A DNA stretch of 64,000 bases from Sphingobium estronivorans (GTDB lineage Bacteria; Pseudomonadota; Alphaproteobacteria; Sphingomonadales; Sphingomonadaceae): contig NZ_LFCT01000002.1 of the NCBI RefSeq assembly GCF_008692605.1, positions 212,332 through 276,331 of the forward strand. The letters run 5' to 3'. The translations under genes were made by a program, and so were the position numbers. This document shows positions 8,214 to 17,892 of the stretch, piece after piece (the first letter of the stretch is position 1; each line of letters begins with the position of its first letter). The notes under the pieces are model-generated. The model was not told the DNA's origin, searched no databases, and saw only the letters and a program-made list of their open reading frames with translations.

Positions 8214-8962
8214 ACCAGCGTCTCCAGCTTGGCGAGCGCGGCAGCTTCAAGGCTGTCCTTGACCGCTTCGTCGGCCACATCGTCGAACACGCCCGCGACA
8301 AAGGCTTTCAGCAGCAGCGTCTTGGCCGTCACCGGATCCATGCCGCGCGAGGCCATGTAGAAGAGCGCCTGCTTGTCCAACTCGCCCACCGTCGCGCCAT
8401 GGGCGCATTTCACGTCGTCGGCGTAGATTTCCAGCTCCGGCTTGGCATTGGCCGTGGCGGTGCGGTCGAGCAGCATCGCCTTGACCGACTGGAAGGCGTC
8501 GGTGCGCTGCGCATCGCGGGCGACATTGATGGAGCCGAGATAGCTGCCGGTGGCGCGTTGGCCCAGGATCGAGCGGATCGTCTGGCCGCTGGTCGCATCG
8601 GGTTCGGCATGGGTGACGGCGGTGACGATCTCCAGCGTCTGCTCACCGCCGCCGATGATCGCGCCGTTCAGCTCGAAATGCGCGCCCCTTCCCAGCGTGA
8701 CGGTGAAGGTCACGCGGCCGAATTTGCCGCCAATGTTGAGGACATGGAAGTCGCAGCGCGCCCCGTCCGCGATGCTGATCGCATAATCATGCACCGCCGC
8801 CGCGCCGTCAGCCGCGTCCTGCAACAGATGGTGGCGCGCACTTTCCCCAGCGGCGACATCGATGCGCGTCGGCGCGGGCGTCGGCCAGATGGCGGCCAGC
8901 GCGTCGAGGTCGCTGTAGCGCCATTCTTCCGACTTGCGCGTGGGAAGGGTGAGCGTGGTCAC
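8210..8962 (-). CDS. sufD: Fe-S scaffold subunit SufD (short form)
   Basis: A 250-residue member of the SufB/SufD family, shorter than the roughly 420-residue E. coli SufD because the N-terminal region is reduced. The C-terminal beta-helix core is present, with CAHGATVGELDKQALFYMASRGM (about 195-217), the block that forms the SufB interface and holds the conserved histidine. The start is GTG 8962, overlapping the sufC stop as GTGA. It forms SufBC2D with the neighbouring products. Confidence 0.9.
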   Translation of the reverse strand: MTTLTLPTRKSEEWRYSDLDALAAIWPTPAPTRIDVAAGESARHHLLQDAADGAAAVHDYAISIADGARCDFHVLNIGGKFGRVTFTVTLGRGAHFELNGAIIGGGEQTLEIVTAVTHAEPDATSGQTIRSILGQRATGSYLGSINVARDAQRTDAFQSVKAMLLDRTATANAKPELEIYADDVKCAHGATVGELDKQALFYMASRGMDPVTAKTLLLKAFVAGVFDDVADEAVKDSLEAAALAKLETLV

Positions 8963-9705
8963 GCGGCCACCACCTCGGCATAGCCCTCGCGCTCCAGTTC
9001 CAGCGCCAGTTCGGGGCCGCCCGACTTCACGATCCGGCCCGCCGCCAGCACATGCACGAAGTCCGGCTTCACATAGTCGAGCAGACGCTGATAGTGGGTG
9101 ATCAGCAGCACCGCCTTGTCGGGCTTGCGCATGATGGCGTTGATGCCCGCGCCCACGATCTTGAGCGCGTCGATGTCGAGGCCGGAGTCGGTCTCGTCCA
9201 GAATCGCCAGCCTGGGGTCGAGAATGCCCATCTGCACCATTTCGGCGCGCTTCTTCTCTCCGCCTGAAAAGCCGACATTCACCGGCCGCTTCAGCATCTC
9301 CATGTCGAGGCCGAGCAGGCCCGCTTTCTCCTTGGCGAGCTTGATGAACTCGCCGCCCGAGAGCGGCTCCTCGCCCCGCGCCTTGCGCTGCGAATTGAGG
9401 CTCTCGCGCAGGAATTGCAGGTTGGAGACGCCCGGAATCTCGACCGGATATTGGAAGCCGAGGAACAGGCCAGCAGCGGCGCGCTCATGCGGTTCCATTT
9501 CGAACAGGTCGGCGCCCTCGAAGGTCGCGGTGCCGCCGGTCACTTCATAGTTCGGACGGCCGCCCAGCGTATAGGCCAAGGTTGACTTGCCCGCGCCATT
9601 CGGCCCCATGATCGCATGGATCTCGCCCGCGTTGATGGAGAGCGAAAGTCCTTTCAGGATCGCCTTGCCGTCAATCTCGTTGGTCAGGTTCTCAATCGTC
9701 AGCAT
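8959..9705 (-). CDS. sufC: Fe-S scaffold ATPase SufC
   Basis: A 248-residue ABC-type ATPase without membrane domains. Walker A is GPNGAGKS at 34-41, the ABC signature is FSGGEKKR (about 147-154), and Walker B is LAILDETDSGLD. It drives conformational change of the SufB-SufD scaffold. The start could be ATG 9705 or the GTG one codon upstream, which directly follows the stop of the preceding unknown gene (TAAGTGATG); AAGGGA before it serves either. Confidence 0.95.
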   Translation of the reverse strand: MLTIENLTNEIDGKAILKGLSLSINAGEIHAIMGPNGAGKSTLAYTLGGRPNYEVTGGTATFEGADLFEMEPHERAAAGLFLGFQYPVEIPGVSNLQFLRESLNSQRKARGEEPLSGGEFIKLAKEKAGLLGLDMEMLKRPVNVGFSGGEKKRAEMVQMGILDPRLAILDETDSGLDIDALKIVGAGINAIMRKPDKAVLLITHYQRLLDYVKPDFVHVLAAGRIVKSGGPELALELEREGYAEVVAA

Positions 9706-9708
9706 CAC

Positions 9709-10164
9709 TTATCCCTTATGCGCGCGCTGGAGCGTCCGCGCGGTCCAGAAGGCCATGTCCCGCACATCGCCCGGTGCCGGGAACAGCGTGTCGATATGGC
9801 GCTTGATCGGCATATAGGGCCACCAGTCGGCGCCCGGCTCGGGCGCGCCCTTTTCCAGCACCCCGGTCACGAACTCCGTCACCGGGCCCATGCGGGCGAG
9901 GTTGGGGGCCTTGGCCTTGTGGAAAGCCTTGTCGGCTTTCAGCTTCTCGGTGAAGGCGAGGTCGCCTTTCTCCAGCGCCGCGCGGCATTCGGCCTGATAG
10001 GCGTCGAGATCGCCGAAATCCTTGGCGGCACGGGCGGCGAGTTCGCCCTCTTCCAGCTCATAATCCTCGGTCAGGATGCGGACCGCGGCAGTCCATGCCT
10101 GGCCATTGCCGACATCCTCCGCGAAATCGGCGAGGGCATCCTGAATATCGTCTTCGTCGCTCAA
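9709..10164 (-). CDS. Unknown protein encoded between sufB and sufC
   Basis: A 151-residue soluble, acidic N-terminal protein (MSDEDDIQDALADFAED if TTG is read as Met). There is no signal peptide or membrane segment. The middle is helical and charged, and the C-terminus holds WWPYMPIKRHIDTLFPAPGDVRDMAFWTARTLQ. I do not recognise the family. The start is inferred as TTG 10164: no in-frame ATG lies nearby, and an AAGGA ribosome site sits 8 nt upstream. It starts 34 bp after sufB and ends directly against sufC, so it must be co-transcribed with the scaffold genes, which suggests an accessory role in SUF assembly. That role is inference only. Confidence 0.75.
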   Translation of the reverse strand: MSDEDDIQDALADFAEDVGNGQAWTAAVRILTEDYELEEGELAARAAKDFGDLDAYQAECRAALEKGDLAFTEKLKADKAFHKAKAPNLARMGPVTEFVTGVLEKGAPEPGADWWPYMPIKRHIDTLFPAPGDVRDMAFWTARTLQRAHKG

Positions 10165-10198
10165 GAGTCTTATCCTTGGTATGTTCGTGGGGCAGACC

Positions 10199-11679
<1,481 letters not shown>

Positions 11680-11683
<4 letters not shown>

Positions 11684-12090
11684 GCCATTTCTCGGGTTAA
11701 GCTGGCGATCGTCACGCCGGCCAATGCCGAACGGATCGCATTATTCGCGACATTCATGTGCGGGCGGACGCGGCAATCCTGCTCCAGCGAGCAGTCATGC
11801 GTACCATGTTCGGCGCAGGCGGTCATGGCGATGGGGCCTTCGACCGCCTCCACCACGTCGGCGAGCGTAATCGTTGCGGGAGGGCGGCTAAGACGGACCC
11901 CCCCACCGGTGCCCCGGCTCGACTCGAGCAAACCGGCCGCCGACAGCCTGCTGACCAACTTCTGCGCGGTGGGCAGCGGGATGCCGGTCTCAGCCGATAG
12001 CGTGGTCGCATTCATCTTGGCCGCGCCGCAATGGCGCGCGGCGGCCGACATCAGCACCACGGCATAATCTGCGAAACTCGAAAGCCTCAT
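11680..12090 (-). CDS. Rrf2-family Fe-S-sensing repressor of the suf operon (IscR/SufR-like)
   Basis: A 136-residue Rrf2 regulator. [14 protein letters not shown] at the N-terminus begins the winged helix, with the recognition helix around [17 protein letters not shown] (about 39-55). Three cysteines, C92, C100 and C106 (C-x7-C-x5-C), match the cluster-binding loop of IscR-type sensors. As first gene of the operon it probably represses the suf genes when cluster supply is adequate. The ATG at 12090 is chosen because family members start MRLS; ATG 12111 is a possible alternative. A 23-bp inverted repeat lies just upstream. Confidence 0.88.
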
Positions 12091-12116
12091 AAGCCCCGTC
12101 TTGCGAACCATTCTCA

Positions 12117-12139
12117 AATCGGATCGAATCAATCCGATT
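12117..12139. promoter_or_regulatory. Palindromic operator candidate for the suf-operon Rrf2 regulator
   Basis: Perfect 8-bp inverted arms AATCGGAT (12117-12124) and ATCCGATT (12132-12139) with a 7-nt spacer, 26 bp upstream of the regulator start. Rrf2 proteins bind dyad sites of about this length near the promoter they control, so autoregulation of the suf operon is likely. The site is seen; the binding is inferred. Confidence 0.65.
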
Positions 12140-12195
12140 GCGCATGTGGTCCCGCGCGTCCGTGGAATCAAGGCATTTTTGCTTGGGAAGGACGC

Positions 12196-13134
12196 TCAGC
12201 TGTAACGGTTGATCACGGCCACGTCACCGCCCAGCGACCGTCGCAGAAGCGTGAGCTGCGCCACGGCCGTCGGCTCGGTCTGGAGTTGATGCGGGGTCAG
12301 GCCGATGAAATGCTTGATCTCCCGAATGAAATGCGACTGGTCGTAGAAGCGGCCGTCCTCGCACAAGGCCTGCCAGCTTTCATGATCCAGCGCGATCCGC
12401 GCGCTGCAACGCAGCGCCCGATATTTGCGCGCCAGCAGCTTGGGCGGGCAGCCATAATATTTGTTGGTGAGCCGCGCGAGTTGGCGCGGGGACAGGCCGG
12501 TAATGTCGGCCAGGGTCTCGATACGGGGCGACCCCTCCCCCATCAGCCAGCCGTCGACCGCCTCCAGCACCCGCCAGGTCGATTCGGGCAGCGCCACCAG
12601 CCGTTTGGTCAAAAATTCCCAGCACAGCGCCGCCATGACCTCCGCATCGTCCGTGGCGCGCAGCTTTTCCAGCAATTCGCGATAGTCTGGCCGGTCACCC
12701 AAATCCTGAACCCGATCGGTCAGGCTGCTGGCGTCGCCGCCATGCAGGGCGATCCATCCGGCGGGGAGCAGTGAAATGCCGACCACCCGTCCGGGACCGT
12801 TCAGTTCGAACCGGGTCGCGCCCAGGGTCGGCCCCAGCAGGCATATTTCAGGCGTGGGCGCGCTCGTTCCATCATGGAAATGATAGTTGCCGCTGCTTTC
12901 CAGCATGAAACGAAGTTGCGGCACGTCCGCGCGGGTCACATCCGAATAATGATCGGCCGCCTCATTGAACACATAGAGCGAACCGAAATAGGTGTTTAAT
13001 TGTTCCGGCAGCGCAAAGTATCGCAATCGGACCAAACCATGTACCGCGTCGACCGTATAGGACAGCGGCGCCTGATCGTCTTTTGCCTTGATATTTGGCG
13101 TCCCCCCGGACGCTTCGCTGTCATGCGACCGCAT
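12196..13134 (-). CDS. AraC-family transcriptional regulator
   Basis: A 312-residue protein. The C-terminal third (about 205-290) is a two-helix-turn-helix AraC domain, with ETLADITGLSPRQLARLTNKYYG as the first motif and FYDQSHFIREIKHFIGLTPHQ as the second, the most conserved AraC block. The N-terminal two thirds resemble a ligand-binding half with a DUF6597-like look, not confidently assigned. It lies upstream of the suf operon on the same strand with a 105-bp gap that carries the suf operator, so it is probably a separate unit. Target and ligand unknown. Confidence 0.85.
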   Translation of the reverse strand: MRSHDSEASGGTPNIKAKDDQAPLSYTVDAVHGLVRLRYFALPEQLNTYFGSLYVFNEAADHYSDVTRADVPQLRFMLESSGNYHFHDGTSAPTPEICLLGPTLGATRFELNGPGRVVGISLLPAGWIALHGGDASSLTDRVQDLGDRPDYRELLEKLRATDDAEVMAALCWEFLTKRLVALPESTWRVLEAVDGWLMGEGSPRIETLADITGLSPRQLARLTNKYYGCPPKLLARKYRALRCSARIALDHESWQALCEDGRFYDQSHFIREIKHFIGLTPHQLQTEPTAVAQLTLLRRSLGGDVAVINRYS

Positions 13135-13482
13135 ATTTCACCCCGGCCCGCACTATGCGCCATCGTGGCGCAGGCGCAAGAGGTTATGCTTAACGAAATA
13201 TCACTTTCCGGCCGTTTTCTCAGGGATTGCAGATGAAAAACGACCCGGCAGCTTTCACTGCCGGGTCAGGAAAGGTCTCGTCGGCCATGGGCCTAGAGCC
13301 TTCGGGTCGCAGGACTCTCTTACGTCCGAATCGGGGAAATTTTATTGGATGAATCGGACATGCGCCGGACCAAAACGGGACGAATCCCAAGGAATCTTGT
13401 TAAGAAATGTCGTTCCCACCCGACTGTTGCCACGACGCAACAGCGACTCGACGCCAGCCTTCCGCGCTGGCATAGCGCGGCC
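13135..13482. other. 348-bp intergenic region between the AraC gene and pyrD
   Basis: It holds the AraC gene's promoter side, an intrinsic terminator pointing leftwards (13242-13267) and the pyrD 5' region. Between the terminator and pyrD no convincing gene is visible. Tiny minus-strand frames exist (12 aa starting near 13362 and 22 aa across the terminator) but neither has clear ribosome-site or family support. A short non-coding transcript is a better explanation for the terminator. Confidence 0.5.
13242..13267 (-). terminator. Orphan intrinsic terminator on the minus strand
   Basis: Ten-bp perfect stem, GACCCGGCAG at 13242-13251 and CTGCCGGGTC at 13258-13267, with a 6-nt loop. Read on the minus strand it is followed by GTTTTTC. 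No minus-strand gene is annotated upstream of it before pyrD, which runs the other way. It therefore ends either an unannotated short RNA or antisense transcription from pyrD. Confidence 0.75.
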
Positions 13483-14520
13483 ATGTCCTACAGCCTCATC
13501 CGACCGCTTTTCTTCGCGCTGGAAGCCGAACGCGCCCATCATCTGTCGATCAAGCTGCTCCGGCTGATGCCGACTCCTGCGCCTCTGGCACCCGACTCGG
13601 CGCTGGCCCAGACGGTGGCGGGGATTCGCTTTCCCAATCCCGTGGGGCTGGCGGCGGGCTATGACAAGGAGGGGCTGGTCGCGCACAAAATGCATGGCCT
13701 GGGCTTCGGCTTTGCCGAGTTGGGGACGCTGACCCCCCTGCCCCAGCCGGGCAATCCGCTGCCTCGCCTGTTCCGGTTGGTGGAGGACCGGGCCGTCATC
13801 AACCGCATGGGTTTCAACAATGGCGGCCAAGCCGCGGCTGCGGAACGCATCGCCAAGCGCAAGCGCCCAGGCGGCCCGGTGATCGGCATCAATATCGGCG
13901 CGAACAAGGATGCCACGGACCGGATCGCGGACTATGCCACGGGCGTGACCTGCATGGCGCCGCTGGCCGATTATCTGACGGTCAACATCTCCTCCCCCAA
14001 TACGCCGGGGCTGCGCGCCTTGCAGGATCGGGCGGCGCTCGACCAGTTGCTGGGCGCGGTAATGGCTGCGCGGGGGGCGAACCGCACGCCGATCTTTCTG
14101 AAGGTCGCACCCGATCTCGAGCCTGCCGATGTAGAGGATATTGCGGCCGCCTGCCTCGATCATGGGATCGATGCGCTGATCGTATCCAACACGACCATTT
14201 CACGCCCCGCGCTGCATTCGCCGCAAGCTGGAGAAGGTGGCGGCCTGTCGGGGGCGCCGCTGCACGACATGGCGTTGCACCGGCTGCGCGATTTCCGGCG
14301 GCTGCTGGGCGCGCGCCTGCCGCTGATCGGCGTGGGCGGCATCGCCAATGCGGAGCAGGCCTACGCCCGCATCCGCGCCGGGGCGAGCCTGATCCAGCTC
14401 TACAGCGCACTGGTCTATGAGGGGCCTTATCTCGCCAAGCGGATCAACGCGGGTCTGAAAACATTGATGGCCCGCGACGGCATCCGGAATATCAGCGAGA
14501 TAGTGGGGATCGACGCCTGA
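13483..14520 (+). CDS. pyrD: Dihydroorotate dehydrogenase (quinone), class 2
   Basis: A 345-residue flavoenzyme that oxidises dihydroorotate to orotate and passes electrons to ubiquinone, the fourth step of pyrimidine synthesis. The N-terminal helices (SYSLIRPLFFALEAERAHHLSIKLL) are the membrane-associating segment of class 2 enzymes. NRMGFNNGG, NISSPNTPGLR (catalytic serine loop), the LKVAPDL lysine and GVGGI (FMN phosphate) are all present. The ATG at 13483 is used because homology begins there; an upstream ATG at 13345 would add an unlikely 46-residue extension. Confidence 0.95.
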   Translation: MSYSLIRPLFFALEAERAHHLSIKLLRLMPTPAPLAPDSALAQTVAGIRFPNPVGLAAGYDKEGLVAHKMHGLGFGFAELGTLTPLPQPGNPLPRLFRLVEDRAVINRMGFNNGGQAAAAERIAKRKRPGGPVIGINIGANKDATDRIADYATGVTCMAPLADYLTVNISSPNTPGLRALQDRAALDQLLGAVMAARGANRTPIFLKVAPDLEPADVEDIAAACLDHGIDALIVSNTTISRPALHSPQAGEGGGLSGAPLHDMALHRLRDFRRLLGARLPLIGVGGIANAEQAYARIRAGASLIQLYSALVYEGPYLAKRINAGLKTLMARDGIRNISEIVGIDA

Positions 14521-14568
14521 TCCGCCCCATGGGTTGCAGAACGCAATGCAGCGATTAGGGTGCCGCGC

Positions 14569-16269
14569 ATGACTTCCCGCCTGTCCGGCCTGCTGGCTCC
14601 CTTCGCCCTTTACGCCTTTCTTCCCGCGCCGCTCGCCGCGCGCGAGCCGGTTTCGGTCAATGCCACCGTTTCCGCCGCCGATCCCCGCGCCGCCGAAGCC
14701 GGGCAGGAAATTCTGCGCAAGGGCGGCAGCGCGACCGACGCCGCCATCGCCATGATGCTGACGCTGAATGTCGTCGAACCGCATAATAGCGGCATCGGCG
14801 GCGGCGGCTTCCTGATGCACCATGACGGGCGGACGGGCGTGCTGGACTCGATCGACGGACGCGAAACCGCCCCGGCGGCCGCGCGGCCCGACCGTTTCAT
14901 GGGGCCGGATGGCCGGCCCCTGTCCTTCCGCGACGCATGGCCGGGCGGCTATTCCGTCGGTGTGCCGGGCAATGTGCGGATCGCCTGGGACGCCCACCGG
15001 AAATGGGGCAAGCTGCCCTGGGCCGACCTGTTCCAACCCGCCATCCGCTTGGCCGAACAGGGGTTCGAGGTGCGCCAGCGGCTCGACACGGCAATGAAGG
15101 CGGTCGCGCCGATCTGGGCCGGTTTCCCGGACATCCAGAAATATTTCTGGATCGACGGCAAGCCCGCGCCAATGGGAACGATCCTCAAGAATCCGCCGCT
15201 CGCCGCGCTGTTCCGGCGAATCGCGGCGGAGGGGCCAGACGCCTTCTATAGGGGCGCCAATGCCCGGGCGATTGCCGACACCGTCACCCATGCCCCGAAA
15301 AACCCGGTGCCGATGACGGAGGCCGATCTTGCCGACTATCGGGCCAAGCCGCGTAAGCCGGTCTGCGGTCCGTATCGCGTCTATACCGTTTGCGGCATGG
15401 GGCCAGCCTCGGCGGGCGGGATCACCGTGTTGCAGGTGCTGGGCATGGTCGAACGCTTCCCGCTGGCGCAATGGGGCAAGGACGATCCCCGGTCCTGGCA
15501 TGTCATTGGAGAAGCGATGCAGCTCGCCTATGCCGACCGTGACACCTATCTGGGCGATCCCGAATTTGTGCAGGTGCCCATCGCCGGACTGATCGACCCT
15601 GCCTATCTCAAGCGCCGGTCCGCGCTCATCGACATGGGCAAGGCGCTCAATGACTATCGGCCCGGCACACCTCCGGGCGCGGAAAAGCGCACCGCCGCTT
15701 TGCCCCAGCCGGAATCGGGTACCAGCCATTTCGTCGCCATCGACCGCAATGGCGACATCGCCGCCTGGACCTCCACCATAGAGAGTTTCTTCGGCAGTCA
15801 GCTTGTGGCCAATGGCGTGATCCTGAACAATGAACTGACCGATTTCAGCTTTACGCCGGAGAAAAACGGCGCGCCCGTGGCCAACCGGGTCGAACCGGGC
15901 AAGCGGCCGCTGTCATCCATGGCACCCACCATCGTCTATGACGCGGCGGGCACGCCCATCTTCACCATCGGCGCGGCGGGCGGCAAGACCATCATCATGC
16001 AAGTCGCCAAGGCCCTGATCGCCCATTTCGACTGGGGGCTGTCCGCGCAGGATTCGATCGCGCTGGGCTTTGAATTCTTCGACAAGGACGGGCTGGTGCT
16101 GGAACAGGGCACCTCGCTGGAGGCCATGAAGGCGCCGCTGGAAAAGCTGGGGCATCAGGTGTCGATCAGCCGCTTCGGCCTGAAGGCCAACGCCGCCGAA
16201 CGCACCGCGGACGGCCATTGGATCGGCGCCGCCGACCCGCGCAGCCCCGGCGTGTCCTTGCAGGAATAG
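14569..16269 (+). CDS. ggt: Gamma-glutamyltransferase (periplasmic)
   Basis: A 566-residue precursor. A signal peptide ends near residue 25 (APLAA). The enzyme cleaves itself before a threonine to give large and small subunits and hydrolyses or transfers the gamma-glutamyl group of glutathione. The expected nucleophile is the threonine in ESGTSHFVAIDRNGD (about residue 384). NNELTDFS and PGKRPLSSMAPTIV are conserved small-subunit blocks, and GGGGFLMHHDG is the large-subunit block. ATG 14569 is favoured over GTG 14560. Glutathione synthesis (gshA) lies far right in this window. Confidence 0.92.
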   Translation: MTSRLSGLLAPFALYAFLPAPLAAREPVSVNATVSAADPRAAEAGQEILRKGGSATDAAIAMMLTLNVVEPHNSGIGGGGFLMHHDGRTGVLDSIDGRETAPAAARPDRFMGPDGRPLSFRDAWPGGYSVGVPGNVRIAWDAHRKWGKLPWADLFQPAIRLAEQGFEVRQRLDTAMKAVAPIWAGFPDIQKYFWIDGKPAPMGTILKNPPLAALFRRIAAEGPDAFYRGANARAIADTVTHAPKNPVPMTEADLADYRAKPRKPVCGPYRVYTVCGMGPASAGGITVLQVLGMVERFPLAQWGKDDPRSWHVIGEAMQLAYADRDTYLGDPEFVQVPIAGLIDPAYLKRRSALIDMGKALNDYRPGTPPGAEKRTAALPQPESGTSHFVAIDRNGDIAAWTSTIESFFGSQLVANGVILNNELTDFSFTPEKNGAPVANRVEPGKRPLSSMAPTIVYDAAGTPIFTIGAAGGKTIIMQVAKALIAHFDWGLSAQDSIALGFEFFDKDGLVLEQGTSLEAMKAPLEKLGHQVSISRFGLKANAAERTADGHWIGAADPRSPGVSLQE

Positions 16270-16271
16270 CG

Positions 16272-16766
16272 TCAGACCTTCAAATCCAGTCCACCGACGT
16301 TGAACTGGAACGGGAAGGTCTTGTCCTTCGGCCCGACCACCAGATTGACCTTGATCGTCTGACTGCCCCTGATCGCGTCATAGGCCCTGGCGGCGGGCAG
16401 GACCTCGATACCGTCCTTATTCTCGGTCATCCGACCCTTCCACTCATGGGTCTTGCCATCCTCCGTGGTGGCGGTGACGCGGCAGTCGGACAGATCGCAG
16501 GTGAAGGGCGCGCCCACCAGCTTGACGGTGACGTCCGCCTCCCCCTTCTCCATGGGCTGGACCAGCAGGACGGAGAAAGTGTCCGCTGCGGTCATGGTCT
16601 GCACCGTGTTGGCGCTGCCGATATAGGCGACCTTGGCCTTGGCGCCCGGGCCGCCTTCATATTTCCAGACCTGCCCGATCTGGTCGCGCTGGGTCGGCGC
16701 CTTGTCCCCGGATGAGGAGCAGGCCGCGACCAGTCCCATGGCAGTCAGTGCCCAGAGGGTTCGCAT
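16272..16766 (-). CDS. Predicted lipoprotein, unknown function
   Basis: A 164-residue protein with a lipoprotein signal (MRTLWALTAMGLVAACSSS; the lipobox cysteine is residue 16). The mature part is soluble and beta-rich, and contains two cysteines (FTCDLSDCRV) that could form a disulfide. No family recognised. It ends 2 bp from the ggt stop (convergent) and follows sufE by 68 bp on the same strand. Confidence 0.75.
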   Translation of the reverse strand: MRTLWALTAMGLVAACSSSGDKAPTQRDQIGQVWKYEGGPGAKAKVAYIGSANTVQTMTAADTFSVLLVQPMEKGEADVTVKLVGAPFTCDLSDCRVTATTEDGKTHEWKGRMTENKDGIEVLPAARAYDAIRGSQTIKVNLVVGPKDKTFPFQFNVGGLDLKV

Positions 16767-16834
16767 CGCTTCTCTCCTTTTCCCGTCATCATTACGGAAG
16801 GAGAACGCATCAGCGTGGCGCGGTTTCCCTCGAC

Positions 16835-17272
16835 TCAGCGATAGCGCGAGGCGGTTTCCCGGATCAGCGCGATCATGTTGGGGATGCCCTGCGTCCGGTT
16901 GGAGCTGAGCTGGTTGCGCAGGTCGAAGGGTGCCAAAGCGCCTTCGATATCGGTCGCGGCGATCGCAGCGGGTGCCTGATCCTGCACCGTCAGCAGCACC
17001 AGCGCGATGATCCCCTTGGTGATCGCGGCGTTGCTGTCCGCCAGGAAATGCAGGCGGCCCCCATTGGCAGAATCGGCGTCCAGCACCGTGGGATAGACCC
17101 AGACCGCCGCCGAACAGCCCCGCACCAGCGTCGCGTCGGTCTTGAGCGCATCGGGCATGGGCTCCAGCGCCTTGCCCAGATCGATGAGCAGCCGATACCG
17201 GTCGTCGGCATCGAGAAATTCATATTCTTCGACCAGATCGGTCAGGACGGGCAGCAAAGTCATACCCGCCAT
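16835..17272 (-). CDS. sufE: SufE-family sulfur acceptor
   Basis: A 145-residue SufE. The persulfide-accepting cysteine is C53 in LVRGCSAAVWV, and the C-terminal RNQLSSNRTQGIPNMI block is characteristic. SufE takes sulfur from SufS and delivers it to SufB. Here it is not in the suf operon, about 4.7 kb away, and follows the psp gene set on the same strand. Start: ATG 17272 (ATG 17263 is possible; neither has a good ribosome site). Confidence 0.9.
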   Translation of the reverse strand: MAGMTLLPVLTDLVEEYEFLDADDRYRLLIDLGKALEPMPDALKTDATLVRGCSAAVWVYPTVLDADSANGGRLHFLADSNAAITKGIIALVLLTVQDQAPAAIAATDIEGALAPFDLRNQLSSNRTQGIPNMIALIRETASRYR

Positions 17273-17318
17273 ATAGGGGGAAAAGCGCGATGCGAAAGCC
17301 GCTTTTCCCCTCTTGTCG

Positions 17319-17552
17319 TTACAGGTCCACGCCTGCGGCGATGGCTTCCAGCTTGCGGATGCGTTCCTTCAGGTCCGCAACCTCGATCCTTGTGGTGGTC
17401 GAGGGCGGCGCGGCGTCTTCGCCTTGCCGCGCCAGTTCGGCCCGCTTCAGATCGAGCCAGCCGTTCCAACCGCGCAGGGCGGTGGCGGCGATGATGGCGA
17501 GTCCCGACAAACCCGCCACCGCCAATGTCAAAATGATGAGGGGGTCCTGCAT
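17319..17552 (-). CDS. PspB-like small membrane protein with coiled coil (third copy)
   Basis: A 77-residue protein: N-terminal transmembrane helix (about 4-27), then a charged helix ending in VADLKERIRKLEAIAAG. The layout and the L-x3-R-x3-LE pattern match PspB and the two neighbouring small genes. Start ATG 17552 is set by a GGGAGG ribosome site; an earlier ATG at 17573 lacks one. It is the last of three such genes downstream of pspC. Its role is presumably in the envelope-stress complex, by context only. Confidence 0.75.
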   Translation of the reverse strand: MQDPLIILTLAVAGLSGLAIIAATALRGWNGWLDLKRAELARQGEDAAPPSTTTRIEVADLKERIRKLEAIAAGVDL

Positions 17553-17589
17553 ATCGTCCTCCCTGTGGGCCATGTGCGCGCAGGCCGCG

Positions 17590-17841
17590 TCAGTCGCGGT
17601 CCCTGAGCTTGTCGAATTCCCGCTCCAGCGCGGTGGAGCTGTCGGTCGCCAGCCGTTCCAGCACGGCGACGCGATCCTTCAGCGCCTTCACCTCCGCGCG
17701 CAGCCGCTCCGCTTCCGGGTCGGGACCGCGAGACGCGAAATCCTCCCCCTTGTCGCGGCGCACGACGCCATATTTGGCGCGGATGACGCTGGCGATGGCG
17801 GTGATCGCAACGATGGCGACGACCATTTCAAACGGATTCAT
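17590..17841 (-). CDS. PspB-like small membrane protein with coiled coil (second copy)
   Basis: An 83-residue protein with an N-terminal membrane helix (about 4-22, VVAIVAITAIASVI) and a C-terminal heptad region AERLRAEVKALKDRVAVLERLATD. Start ATG 17841 follows AAGGGG at 7 nt. The RV-x2-LER core is nearly the same as in the first copy (RVRVLERIVTD) and in PspB (RLQTVERIVAAD), so these look like diverged duplicates. Confidence 0.78.
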   Translation of the reverse strand: MNPFEMVVAIVAITAIASVIRAKYGVVRRDKGEDFASRGPDPEAERLRAEVKALKDRVAVLERLATDSSTALEREFDKLRDRD

Positions 17842-17892
17842 CGAATTTCCCCTTGCCTGCCGGCCTCGGACAGCCGGCATCTTTATGCATCC

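Noticed and set aside
13338..13374. Twelve-codon minus-strand frame (MSDSSNKISPIRT) as a leader peptide
   Set aside because: No ribosome site and no gene downstream that it would control; too short to support.
13088..13482. Plus-strand frame across the intergenic region before pyrD
   Set aside because: Overlaps the AraC gene start and the terminator, with no ribosome site or family likeness; the pyrD start at 13483 suffices.
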